A stretch of DNA of 18,792 bases from JAZDGX01 sp043806645 (GCA_043806645.1 JAZDGX010000004.1:1-18792), one strand, 5' to 3'; counted from the stretch's first letter, positions 1 through 7,817 are shown. Translations and numbers: made by a program. The notes: a model not told the origin generated them from the sequence alone.

Positions 1-489
1 GATGACCGGATTGGGATGGGCGCAGGTCCGGCAGTTGCGGGCCCTGAACTCGCCTGCCGCGAGTTCCTCCCGGCCGTCGGCCAGCTCGATCGCGAGGCGG
101 TCGCCGGCCTGCGTGACGCCGGTCACCTCGCGGTCGGCGAAGCGCTGCAGGATCGCGCTGCGGTCGAGCATCCCGGTGCACGGGACGCCGACGATGTAGA
201 GCCGCTCGCGCGCGATCTGATGCTCCTGGATCAGCGGGACCAAGTTGCGCGAAACGCAACCGGTCGCCACGATGCCGACGCGCTCGGGGCGGCCGACCAC
301 ATAGTTGGCCAGATTCAACGCGCAGTGGGCGTCCCACACGAGCGTGTCGGCCTGCGCGGCCCGCGTGATCACGACCGGGTGATGCACGAGCGGCCGCGAC
401 CCCTCACGATAGCCGATGAAGACATCCACCTGGCCTTCACTCAGCAAGCGCCGGGCGACGGCGCGCAGCTTGTCGGTATAGCCGGTCAC
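1..489 (-). CDS. FrhB/FdhB-like electron-transfer subunit, N-terminal part (runs off left edge)
   Basis: Only the first 163 codons are in the window. The start is GTG at 489-487, overlapping the mvhD TAG by one base, with AGGTG five bases upstream. Visible motifs are VFIGYRE near residue 24, WDAHCALNL near 52, GIVATGCVSRNL near 72, YIVGVPCTGM near 98 and a CxxC at residues 153-156 followed by HPNP. This pattern is the one I associate with the F420-hydrogenase/formate-dehydrogenase beta (FrhB/FdhB-like) proteins found next to mvhD and hdrA in anaerobes. Such proteins usually carry FAD and [4Fe-4S] clusters and pass electrons between a low-potential carrier and the Hdr complex. The position as last visible gene of the operon suggests it is a donor or acceptor partner of MvhD-HdrA. 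The C-terminal half, which would carry most cluster ligands, is outside the window, so the electron carrier cannot be named. Confidence 0.75.
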   Translation of the reverse strand, partial: MTGYTDKLRAVARRLLSEGQVDVFIGYREGSRPLVHHPVVITRAAQADTLVWDAHCALNLANYVVGRPERVGIVATGCVSRNLVPLIQEHQIARERLYIVGVPCTGMLDRSAILQRFADREVTGVTQAGDRLAIELADGREELAAGEFRARNCRTCAHPNPVI

Positions 490-932
490 TAGATCACCTG
501 TTCCTTGGTCTTGATGAGCTGGTGGGCCGGACCCGCCCGGCGCACCGCGTCGATCACTTCCCTCGCCGTCGCCGCGAACTTCGGCCCCTCGGCGGCGGAG
601 ATCCAGGAAAAGTGCAAGCGGTTCTCATCGATGCCGATATGGTCGAACAGCGCGCGCAGCATGGTGAAGCGCCGCCGCGCGTAGAAGTTTCCGGAAATGT
701 AGTGGCAGTCGCCCGGATGGCATCCGGAGACCCACACGCCGTCGGCCCCCGAGCGGAAGGCGGCCAGGATCAGCTTGGGGCTGATGCGGCCGGTGCACGG
801 CACGCGGATCACCTTGAAGTTCGTCGGGTACTGCAGGCGGTTGACGCCGGCCAGGTCGGCCGCACCATAGGTGCACCAGTTGCACAGGATCGTGACGATC
901 TTCGGTTCCCAGGCCGGCGTGTCGTGGGGCAT
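489..932 (-). CDS. mvhD: MvhD-like [2Fe-2S] adapter subunit (hydrogenase iron-sulfur subunit)
   Basis: A complete 147-residue protein, the usual length for stand-alone MvhD. It shows the family hallmarks in order: CNWC at residues 17-20 followed by TYGAADLAG, RVPCTGRI around C46, and VSGCHPGDCHYISGN with C71 and C76. Five conserved cysteines are therefore present. In known complexes MvhD carries a [2Fe-2S] cluster and docks a hydrogenase or formate dehydrogenase onto HdrA. No hydrogenase large or small subunit is visible here, so the enzyme it docks may be encoded beyond the left edge or elsewhere. The ATG at 932-930 overlaps the hdrA TGA by one base, indicating translational coupling. The stop overlaps the GTG of the next gene. 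Confidence 0.93.
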   Translation of the reverse strand: MPHDTPAWEPKIVTILCNWCTYGAADLAGVNRLQYPTNFKVIRVPCTGRISPKLILAAFRSGADGVWVSGCHPGDCHYISGNFYARRRFTMLRALFDHIGIDENRLHFSWISAAEGPKFAATAREVIDAVRRAGPAHQLIKTKEQVI

Positions 933-3900
933 CAGATGAAGGCCTCCTCGATCTGGGCGATGATCTGCTCCTCGGAGAATCCGCGCGCGAAGATGGCGTT
1001 CGAACGGCAGGCGGCCACGCACAGCCCGCAGCCCTTGCAGAGGATCGGGTTGATCTGCGACTTGCCCGCCCACGGGCCCGACTCGAGGAAGCCGGGGGCG
1101 CTGTAGGGGCAAACCTCCACGCACACCCCGCAGCTCGAGCAGTGGCGGGGGTCGACATAGGCGACCGTGCCGGAGATGTTGATGCTGCGGCGCGCGAGCA
1201 GGGTGGTCGCCCGCGAGGCGGCGGCGCGGGCCTGGGTGATGCTTTCGTCGATTCCCTTGGGATAGTGCGCCAGCCCGCACAGAAAGACGCCGTCGGTGGC
1301 GAACTCCGAAGGCCCCAGCTTGACGTGCGCTTCCAGGAAGAAGCCCTGCTCGGTCAGCGGGACCTTGAACATCTGCGCCAGCTTCTCGTCCCCGTAGGGC
1401 ACGATCGCGGCGGCCAGGGTCAGCAGATCGGCGCGGATCTCCCAGGTCTGGCGCAGCGCCGGATCCGGCACGCGGATCAGCAGGCCCTCGCTGTCCGCCG
1501 TGACCTGCGGCTTGGCGGCGACGTCGAAGCGGATGAACTTCACCCCCGCACGCCGGGCCTTCTCGTAGACCATCTCGCGCAGGCCGTAGCTGCGGATGTC
1601 CCGATAGAGGACGTAAACATCCATGTCCGGGTTGAGCTCTTTGAGCGCCAGCGCCGCCTCGAGCGAATGCGTGCAGCAGACGCGGGAGCAATAGGTGCGC
1701 TGCGGTTCGCGCGAGCCGACGCACTGGATGAAGGCGGCCGCGCGGATATTCGCAAGTCCGGGGTCCCTCGCGATCAGTCGCTGATCGAGCTCCTGGTGCG
1801 TCAGCACGGCGGGGTGTTCGCCGTAGAGATACTCGTTGGGCACGTGCGCGCCGGCGCCGGTGGCGACCACGGCCACGCCATGACGGATCTGCGTTTGCCG
1901 GCCGCCGGTGGTGAGGGTCGAGGAGAAGTTGCCGACGAAGCCGTCCACCGCGGTCAGTTCGGTGCCGGTATATACCGTGATCCGCGGATCGGCCGCGATG
2001 TCGGCCTTCATCCGCGCCAAAGCCGCCGGGATGTCCTCGCCCCGCCAGGTGCGATGCAGCCGGTTGGCCTGGCCCCCCAATTGCGATTCGCGTTCGACCA
2101 GATGCACCGGGTAGCCCTGGGCGGCCAGCGTCCGGGCCGCGGTCATGCCGGCGATCCCGCCTCCGATCACGAGCGCGTTCTGCTCGATGTCGAGGCGCGC
2201 CTCCTCCAGCGCTTCGGCCCGGCTGACCTTGGCCACCGCCATGCGGATCAGATCCTTCGCCTTCTCGGTCGCCCGGGCCGGTTCGTCCTTGTGCACCCAG
2301 CTCACGTGGTTGCGGATGTTGGCGAACTCGAAGAGGTACTTGTTGAGGCCGGCGGCCTCCATCGTCTCCTGGAACAGCGGCTCGTGGGTTTTGGGCGAGC
2401 AAGCCGCCACGACGACGCGATTGAGCCGGTGTTGCGTGATCGCCTTGGCCAGCAGCTCCTGCGCGTCCATCGAACACGCGTAGAGCGTGTCGGCCGCGTG
2501 CACGACGTTGGGCAGCGTCAGAGCGTACTCGGCCGCGCCGGGGACATCGACCACCCCGCCGATGTTGCGCCCGCAGTGGCAGACGAAGACCCCGATACGG
2601 ATGCCGGCATCGCCGGGGATCTCCGCTTCCGGGGTGCTCACCGCCTCGCGCGTCAGCGTGCCCCGTGCCCCGGCCAGGTAGCGGCTTACCGCGCCCGCCG
2701 CGCCGCCCGCCTCCATGACCGTCTCGGGAATGTCCTTGGGCCCGTTCATAATGCCGCAGGCGAAAACGCCCGGGCGGCTCGTCTCGAGCGGCTCGAAGGT
2801 CGAAGTCTCGGCAAACCCGAAGCGATCGAGCGCGAGATCGAAGCGCGCGGCCATCTCGCGCGTCGCCGCCGGGATCTGGAAGCCGACGGATAGCACGACC
2901 AGATCGAAGGTCTCCTCGCGCCGCTCGCCCTGCTCGTCGATGTAGCGCAGGGTGAGATCGCGCGTGACGGGATCCTCGAAGATGCGGCTGACCATCGAGC
3001 GCACATAGCGGATGCCGTGCTGCTCTTGTGCGCGCGTCACGTACTCGTCGAAGCCCTTGCCGAAGGCGCGCAGATCGATGAAGAAGATCGTCGCCGCAAC
3101 CTCGGGATCGTGCTCCTTGGCGATCACCGCCTCTTTCGAGGCGTACATGCAGCAGACCGACGAGCAGTAGTCCTTCTCGCAGGTGCGGTCGCGCGAGCCG
3201 ACGCACTGGATCCAGGCGATCCGCTTGGGGTCCCGGTGATCGGAGGGGCGGAAGAGGTGCCCCGTCGTCGGCCCGGAGGCCGAGAGCATGCGCTCGAACT
3301 GGATCGCGGTGACCACGTTGTCGTAGATGCCGTACCCGTACTCGCCGCGCAGCCGGGCCTCGAACTCCTTGCCCCCCGGCGCGAGCACGACCGCGCCCAC
3401 ACGCAGCTCGATCTCCCGCGGTTGCGCGGCGTAGTCGATGGCGTTGACCCCGCAGATCTGCGAGCACACGCCGCAGCCGCCGGTGCGCAGATGGACACAG
3501 CTCTCCGGATCGATCACCGGGATGCGCGGGACGACCTGCGGGTAGTAGATCTTGATCGGCTTCTTGCGTCCCAGTCCCTCGTCGAAGGGGTCGGGCATGA
3601 CCTGGGGCGCCAGCGGCGTCAACTCTTCGATCTTCAGGAAGCCGACGGGGCAGATCGAGACGCATGCGCCGCAGGCGCGGCAGAGGTGCCGGCTGACCTC
3701 GATGCCGTCGCGCTTGAGCTTGAGCGCCCCGGCGCCCATCAGCTCGTGACAGGTCTGCACGCACAGGCCGCAGCGGACGCAGTCGTGGTCCGGCTGCCCG
3801 GCGAATGCGTCCTTCAGGCGCAGCGAGCGCTTGGCCACCGCGCCGGCGAATCCCTGCTCGATCTCGGCGATCGCGCCGCGCACGATCGCGTCGAACTTGG

Positions 3901-4567
3901 GCGGGCAGGCGACATGACAGGCTCCGCAAGTGATGCAGCGGCTCTGATCGATGGCGGCGGGCTCGCCCTTGGCCCACGTGATCGCGTCGGCGGGGCACGC
4001 CTTGAAGCACGCGCCGCACTTCCCGCATTTCTCGGCGGCGACCGTGTAGGTCCAGGGTTCAGGCGCCGGCCCGGAGTGCGGGCCGCGGAAGGGGAGCCGG
4101 CGGGTCTCACGCTCCGCGAGCACCGGCTGAGCCTTGCCCTGCGCGTCGGCCGCGGGGAAGTAGGGTTTGTAGAGGACCGGGCAGTACTCCTCGCACATGC
4201 CGCAGCCCGTGCACTTGTCCTCGTCCACATAGCGCGCGTGGCGCCGGATCTTGACCCGGAAATCGCCCGCCTTGCCGCTGATCGAGGTCACTTCGGTGTG
4301 GGTCAGCAGCTCGACGTCCTTGTGGCGCCCCACTTCGACCAGCTTGGGCGAGACGATGCACATCGAGCAGTCGTTGGTCGGGAAGGTCTTGTCGAGCTGG
4401 GCCATCTTGCCGCCGATGCCCGGCGCCTTCTCGACGAGGTAGACCCGGTAGCCGGAATTGACCAGATCGAGCGTGGCCTGCATGCCCGCGACACCGCCGC
4501 CCACGACGAGGACCGCCCCCACGGGCTTGCCGGTGCCGGATTCGCGCGTGCCTGCCTTCTGATCCAT
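932..4567 (-). CDS. hdrA: HdrA-type FAD/iron-sulfur protein, tandem form with extra ferredoxin domains
   Basis: A 1211-residue bifurcating subunit, well above the roughly 650 residues of methanogen HdrA. Order of parts: FAD Rossmann motif GGGVAGM (23-29); LDKTFPTNDCSMC (58-70); ferredoxin motif at 119-129; four more CxxCxxC motifs at 181, 211, 263 and 296; resumption of normal HdrA sequence at DEGLGRKKPI (329-338); Cys set 357-372; YCSSVCC (467-473); the segment usually found at the HdrA N terminus, GVFVCHCGRNIGG (659-671); second FAD motif GGGIAGM (802-808); second YCSRVCC (959-965); two C-terminal [4Fe-4S] motifs at 1143-1153 and 1177-1187. So an HdrA/QmoA-like half precedes a more standard HdrA half. 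The second flavin domain lacks the TNDCSMC motif. It should act in the cytoplasm with HdrBC and MvhD. The start has the usual glycine-rich FAD motif within 25 residues, so the ATG at 4567 is reasonable. Confidence 0.93.
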   Translation of the reverse strand: MDQKAGTRESGTGKPVGAVLVVGGGVAGMQATLDLVNSGYRVYLVEKAPGIGGKMAQLDKTFPTNDCSMCIVSPKLVEVGRHKDVELLTHTEVTSISGKAGDFRVKIRRHARYVDEDKCTGCGMCEEYCPVLYKPYFPAADAQGKAQPVLAERETRRLPFRGPHSGPAPEPWTYTVAAEKCGKCGACFKACPADAITWAKGEPAAIDQSRCITCGACHVACPPKFDAIVRGAIAEIEQGFAGAVAKRSLRLKDAFAGQPDHDCVRCGLCVQTCHELMGAGALKLKRDGIEVSRHLCRACGACVSICPVGFLKIEELTPLAPQVMPDPFDEGLGRKKPIKIYYPQVVPRIPVIDPESCVHLRTGGCGVCSQICGVNAIDYAAQPREIELRVGAVVLAPGGKEFEARLRGEYGYGIYDNVVTAIQFERMLSASGPTTGHLFRPSDHRDPKRIAWIQCVGSRDRTCEKDYCSSVCCMYASKEAVIAKEHDPEVAATIFFIDLRAFGKGFDEYVTRAQEQHGIRYVRSMVSRIFEDPVTRDLTLRYIDEQGERREETFDLVVLSVGFQIPAATREMAARFDLALDRFGFAETSTFEPLETSRPGVFACGIMNGPKDIPETVMEAGGAAGAVSRYLAGARGTLTREAVSTPEAEIPGDAGIRIGVFVCHCGRNIGGVVDVPGAAEYALTLPNVVHAADTLYACSMDAQELLAKAITQHRLNRVVVAACSPKTHEPLFQETMEAAGLNKYLFEFANIRNHVSWVHKDEPARATEKAKDLIRMAVAKVSRAEALEEARLDIEQNALVIGGGIAGMTAARTLAAQGYPVHLVERESQLGGQANRLHRTWRGEDIPAALARMKADIAADPRITVYTGTELTAVDGFVGNFSSTLTTGGRQTQIRHGVAVVATGAGAHVPNEYLYGEHPAVLTHQELDQRLIARDPGLANIRAAAFIQCVGSREPQRTYCSRVCCTHSLEAALALKELNPDMDVYVLYRDIRSYGLREMVYEKARRAGVKFIRFDVAAKPQVTADSEGLLIRVPDPALRQTWEIRADLLTLAAAIVPYGDEKLAQMFKVPLTEQGFFLEAHVKLGPSEFATDGVFLCGLAHYPKGIDESITQARAAASRATTLLARRSINISGTVAYVDPRHCSSCGVCVEVCPYSAPGFLESGPWAGKSQINPILCKGCGLCVAACRSNAIFARGFSEEQIIAQIEEAFI

Positions 4568-4592
4568 GCCCGTCCTCGTCCGCCGATGATGG

Positions 4593-5534
4593 CTAGTCGG
4601 TCGATGTCTGCGCCCGCGACGCCGCGGGCGGCGTGGGCGGGGATGCGTTTGCGGGCTCCCGCGCCGCGACGGGGCGCACGGGCGCGGCCTTCAGCTTCTC
4701 GTCCAGCAGGCCCGCGTCCACCAGATGCCCCTTGGCCCACGTGGCGCCGCCCTCTCCCGCCAGCGCTGCGGCGAGGATCTCGGTCGCGAAGTAGACGGGC
4801 AGGGGTTGGAAGTCCGCGAGGGTGCGGGCCAGATCCGCCTGCCGCGATTCCAGGTTCGCCTGGCACATGGCGCAGTCGGTGACGATGGCCTCGGCGCCGC
4901 CGCGCTTGGCGGCGACCGTGATGTCCCGGATCAGCTCGCGCACGATGTCGGCCCGCGCCACGGTCAAGCTGCCTCCGCAGCACTCGGTCTTGTGCGACCA
5001 GCGCACCGGGGTCGCGCCCGTCGCGGCGATGATGCGATCGAGATCGGTGGGGTGCTCGTGATCCCGCGCGCCCGTGATCTTGGGCGGACGCTGCGAGAGG
5101 CACCCGTAGTAGGCCGCCAGGCGAAAGCCCGTCAATGGGCGCCGGATGCGCGCCACGATTTTGGCGATCATCTCGTCGCCCGCCAGAATCGACGTCAGGT
5201 ACTTGATCTCGAAGCGGGGCGCATAGCTTTCCCGCCCGTAGCGTTCGGGATGGGCCCGCAGCTCATGATCGCCGTGACGCAGGCGCAGGTAGCAGGCGGG
5301 ACAGGGGGTCACCACGACCGCGTGCCCGCTTTGCTGCGCGAGATCCAGATTGCGCGAGGTGAGCCCCACGTCCACGGCCTGGTCGGTCATGTGGGCCGAC
5401 GATGCGCCGCAGCAGTTCCAGTCCTCGAGCTCCTCGAGCTCGATGTCGAGATGGGCGAGGGTCTCGCGCAGGGAGGCTTCGTAGTCGGCCGCCGTGCCCT
5501 TCATCGTGCAGCCGGGGAAGTAGGCGAACTTCAT
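4593..5534 (-). CDS. hdrB: HdrB-type heterodisulfide reductase subunit B (two CCG domains)
   Basis: A 313-residue protein with both cysteine-rich CCG signatures intact: C9, C41-C42, C78, C81, and C145, C185-C186, C221, C224. In HdrB these ligate two non-cubane [4Fe-4S] clusters that cleave the CoM-S-S-CoB disulfide. Here the natural disulfide is unknown, because bacteria of this type are not methanogens. Complete ligand sets indicate a catalytically competent subunit and not a relic. After about residue 285 there is a Pro/Ala-rich tail of some 28 residues that looks unstructured. The ATG at 5534 sits in an ATGA overlap with hdrC. A 25-nt gap separates the stop from hdrA. Confidence 0.93.
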   Translation of the reverse strand: MKFAYFPGCTMKGTAADYEASLRETLAHLDIELEELEDWNCCGASSAHMTDQAVDVGLTSRNLDLAQQSGHAVVVTPCPACYLRLRHGDHELRAHPERYGRESYAPRFEIKYLTSILAGDEMIAKIVARIRRPLTGFRLAAYYGCLSQRPPKITGARDHEHPTDLDRIIAATGATPVRWSHKTECCGGSLTVARADIVRELIRDITVAAKRGGAEAIVTDCAMCQANLESRQADLARTLADFQPLPVYFATEILAAALAGEGGATWAKGHLVDAGLLDEKLKAAPVRPVAAREPANASPPTPPAASRAQTSTD

Positions 5535-6184
5535 GCTGGCCCCGTCCCTCCGTCGCGATTCTGCGCCCCGCGCGCCGCATCCTGTCCCGGGCCGGTGCCG
5601 CGCATCCGCTGTGCAGATGCGCCGGTGCCGCGGGCCGTCCGCGCCGCGCGGTAGATGCGCTCGATCTCGCCCCGCCTGCGAATGCGGTGGGGGCGCAGCC
5701 CGAGCTTGCCCTGGAGGAACATCTTCAGGCCCATGCCCAGATCGCCGAAGAAGTCACGGCTGCGCAGTTTGTAGACCGCGAAAAGCTCCACCTCGAAAAC
5801 CCGCCCCCAGTGACGGATGACGTCGAGGTAGGTCTTGTGGAAGGCGGCGATGCGCGGCTCGGCGGGGCGGTAGCCCTTGCGCAGACTGTACTGGCGCAGC
5901 GCGTCCATCAGTCCCGCGATGTCGATGTCGTTCGGACAACGCGTGGTGCACGTCTCACATCCGGCGCAGAGCCAGATGGCGTGGCTGCGCATCAGGGGTT
6001 GCTCCATGCCGAGCGCGGCCAGCTTGACGACCTCCATCGTCTTCAGGTCGAAGTGGGGCTGAATGGGACAGCCCGAGGAGCAGCGGCCGCACTGATAGCA
6101 ATCCTGCGGCGAGATTCCGGAGTCCTGAATGAAGCGGAGCAGCTCGGTGCTGAACTCATTCAGACGCAGCGCCTGTGTGCTCAT
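5531..6184 (-). CDS. hdrC: HdrC-type heterodisulfide reductase subunit C (2x[4Fe-4S] ferredoxin)
   Basis: A 217-residue protein with two [4Fe-4S] motifs: C29, C32, C35, C39 followed by P, and C73, C76, C79, C83 followed by P. Around them is typical HdrC sequence (CYQCGRCSSGCP, LCAGCETCTTRCP). It wires electrons from HdrA to HdrB. The reading frame stays open for over 400 nt upstream, but the ATG at 6184 is preceded by AGGGAGAG and starts just before the conserved helix, so I place the start there. It would be the first gene of the operon, about 31 nt downstream of the predicted transcription start. After residue 160 the C terminus is rich in Arg, Gly and Ala, and is low complexity beyond the ferredoxin fold. 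Confidence 0.92.
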   Translation of the reverse strand: MSTQALRLNEFSTELLRFIQDSGISPQDCYQCGRCSSGCPIQPHFDLKTMEVVKLAALGMEQPLMRSHAIWLCAGCETCTTRCPNDIDIAGLMDALRQYSLRKGYRPAEPRIAAFHKTYLDVIRHWGRVFEVELFAVYKLRSRDFFGDLGMGLKMFLQGKLGLRPHRIRRRGEIERIYRAARTARGTGASAQRMRGTGPGQDAARGAQNRDGGTGPA

Positions 6185-6222
6185 CCATGCTCTCCCTGGC
6201 CGTGGAACGAAGCGAAGGTAGT

Positions 6223-6252
6223 ATTGTCCGGGGCCGGAGGGTCGGGTGTCAA
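6223..6252 (-). promoter_or_regulatory. Predicted sigma70-type promoter of the hdr operon
   Basis: Read on the minus strand: a perfect TTGACA (-35) at 6252-6247, an 18-nt spacer, and GACAAT (-10, four of six matches) at 6228-6223. Transcription would begin near 6216 and leave a leader of about 31 nt before hdrC. Assigned by consensus match only. Confidence 0.55.
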
Positions 6253-6255
6253 CTG

Positions 6256-6277
6256 CCGGGGCGGGAGGAAGCCCCGG
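6256..6277. promoter_or_regulatory. Dyad next to the hdr promoter, candidate regulator site
   Basis: A perfect 7-bp inverted repeat, CCGGGGC and GCCCCGG, around an 8-nt centre (GGGAGGAA). It sits three bases upstream of the hdr -35 box, a place where activators bind. GC-rich dyads can arise by chance in this genome, and a second 6-bp one lies at 6311-6329, so this is only a candidate. Nothing else of note is visible in the 300-nt gap 6185-6484. Confidence 0.3.
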
Positions 6278-6472
6278 AAAGGCCTGCACCAGAACATAAG
6301 CAGAACTGAAGCCGCCGGGGCGGGGCGGCATTCCCGGCTCTGCCCGCGCGGCATCGACGGCCTCGCCCGAGCCATGAGCAGGCCGGCGAGTCCATGGATT
6401 CGGGTGCCTTCCTTCCGGCCTATGCTTCGGGCGGCCCGAGGTCCACGGATACCGTCGGTGCGTACCAAACGT

Positions 6473-6479
6473 AAGGAGG
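6473..6479 (+). promoter_or_regulatory. Shine-Dalgarno site that fixes the start of the serine hydrolase gene
   Basis: AAGGAGG lies five bases before the GTG at 6485. An ATG at 6483 is only three bases away and opens a different frame of 68 codons with no recognisable product. The long frame has no other start with a comparable site, so the GTG is preferred. Confidence 0.6.
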
Positions 6480-6484
6480 GTCAT

Positions 6485-7699
6485 GTGTCGTGTTCCCCGA
6501 CTCCCGCTCGCGTGCCGATCTCCCGCACCGGGGTGCTGGCAGCCACCTGGATCGCCCTCGCCACCGTCCCGACCCTGCTCTCCTCGTGCGGGTCTGAACG
6601 ACTCGGCCCCCACGGGACGCCAACGCTCGAAAGCGCGATCGACGAGATCGTCCGCCCCTTCATGGAATACGGCTCGCCGAGCGGGCTGATGGTCGGCATC
6701 ACCGCAGAAGGGGAGCGGCGGGTCCTGCGGTATGCGAACGCCGGCCGGGGGTTTGAGCTGCCCCGACGCGATGGTCTGTTCGAGATCACATCAATTACCA
6801 AGACGTTCACCGCGACGCTGCTCGCGGAGATGATCCAGGAGGGTCTGCTGGGACTCGACGATCCCATCGAGGCCCACCTGCCCGGGGATGTCGATGTGCC
6901 CACCTGCGAGGGCGAACCCATCCGGATCCGGCATCTGGCCACCCACACCGCGGGTCTGTCGAATCTTCTCCCGGGCACTGTCGAGGGCCCCTACACGGAG
7001 CAGCAGATTCATGACTATCTCGAGAGCCTCGCCTCCGGGACCACTCCCTTCTGCGAGCAGGATGGAGCGGGAGGGCATGTTCCTCCGGGCGAGCGGATGA
7101 GCCAGTCGGAGGTGGGGTATGTGGTCCTCGGGATGATCATCGAGCGCGTGGCGGGCAAGCCGCTCGCGGATCTGTTGCGGGAGCGGATCTGCGATCCTCT
7201 GGGGCTGAGCGATACGCGCGGCTATGCAATGCTGGATCCCGTGAAGCGGGCGCGCCTCGTCAACGCCTATGAAGTGGATGGGACCGAACTGGACTTCTGG
7301 AGCGATACCTGGCTCGACGGAGCGGGCGGGCTGGCCGCCTCGATCGACGACACCCTCCGATATCTCGAGGCCTGCATGAACCCCGCCGGCCCCCTCGGCG
7401 ATGCGCTGGCGCTGACCCAAGAGCCGCTCTTCTGGAGCTACGAGCGGCCCGAGGACAGCAAGGGCATCGGGATGGCCTGGTCGATTCTGCGGTCGCCGGG
7501 CGAACAGATCTGCATTCAGCGCGGCTGGCATCGGATGTCGAGCGCGGCCTTCTTCTGGCCCGAGCGAAAGATCGGCATGGTGCTGGTCTGCACCACGCGC
7601 GAGCATGTCCGGCTGCTCGATGCCCTGGCGGCGGAGATCTGGGCCGAGATCGAGCAGCGCGTGGCCCGCGCCGAATCGCCGGACCTCGTCCACGGCTAG
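6485..7699 (+). CDS. Beta-lactamase/esterase-fold lipoprotein with degenerate active-site motifs
   Basis: A 404-residue exported protein. A basic N terminus, a hydrophobic stretch (about 16-32) and the lipobox LSSC with C35 predict a lipoprotein anchored in an envelope membrane. The body is the class C beta-lactamase / D-alanyl-D-alanine carboxypeptidase-like family: SITK at 103-106 gives the nucleophile serine and lysine, followed by LATHTAGLSNLLP (151-163) and VGYVVLGMIIERVAGK (210-225). Two expected motifs are altered. Where the family has YSN before GY, this protein has QSE (207-209). Where it has HTG or HSG near the end, it reads RGWHRMSS (346-353), followed by the usual WPE and GMVLV strand. 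It could be a divergent esterase, a peptidase or an inactive homologue. It is divergent from the hdr operon and followed by a 266-nt gap. No clear promoter was found. Confidence 0.82.
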   Translation: MSCSPTPARVPISRTGVLAATWIALATVPTLLSSCGSERLGPHGTPTLESAIDEIVRPFMEYGSPSGLMVGITAEGERRVLRYANAGRGFELPRRDGLFEITSITKTFTATLLAEMIQEGLLGLDDPIEAHLPGDVDVPTCEGEPIRIRHLATHTAGLSNLLPGTVEGPYTEQQIHDYLESLASGTTPFCEQDGAGGHVPPGERMSQSEVGYVVLGMIIERVAGKPLADLLRERICDPLGLSDTRGYAMLDPVKRARLVNAYEVDGTELDFWSDTWLDGAGGLAASIDDTLRYLEACMNPAGPLGDALALTQEPLFWSYERPEDSKGIGMAWSILRSPGEQICIQRGWHRMSSAAFFWPERKIGMVLVCTTREHVRLLDALAAEIWAEIEQRVARAESPDLVHG

Positions 7700-7788
7700 G
7701 GACGATTCCGACGCCGGGGTCGGGAGTACCGCCCCAGGCCGAGTCGGGGTGAATTCGGCTAACGTGCTGCGAATAGTAAAGTTACACA

Positions 7789-7817
7789 TTGACAACGAGT
7801 CGGAGCAGCGATATCAT
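7789..7817 (+). promoter_or_regulatory. Near-consensus sigma70-type promoter for the secreted FlgD-domain protein
   Basis: TTGACA at 7789-7794, a 17-nt spacer, and TATCAT at 7812-7817 (five of six matches to TATAAT). The local stretch is clearly less GC-rich than its surroundings. Transcription would start near 7824, giving an untranslated leader of about 140 nt before the ATG at 7966. The leader contains a small hairpin, GGCTT and AAGCC around a 7-nt loop, but matches no riboswitch I can confirm. Confidence 0.65.

Noticed and set aside
1142..2893. Long plus-strand open frame of 583 codons antisense to hdrA, with similar ones at 3017-4882, 9584-11191, 14178-15617 and 15831-17387
   Set aside because: High GC content opens antisense frames. 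Their translations are Arg/Gly/Ala-rich with no motifs, while the opposite strand encodes proteins with clear conserved cysteines and Walker motifs.
489..4028. Minus-strand frame of 1179 codons that ends with the MvhD sequence and overlaps hdrA
   Set aside because: Only the last 147 codons resemble a protein family. The upstream part is an out-of-frame, Arg-rich reading of hdrA.
6483..6689. ATG-started frame of 68 codons at the start of the serine hydrolase gene
   Set aside because: It is out of frame with the long conserved gene and its spacing to AAGGAGG is only 3 nt. The GTG two bases later opens the signal peptide and enzyme.
7709..7724. CCGAC and GTCGG hairpin after the serine hydrolase as a terminator
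   Set aside because: The stem is only 5 bp and no T tract follows.
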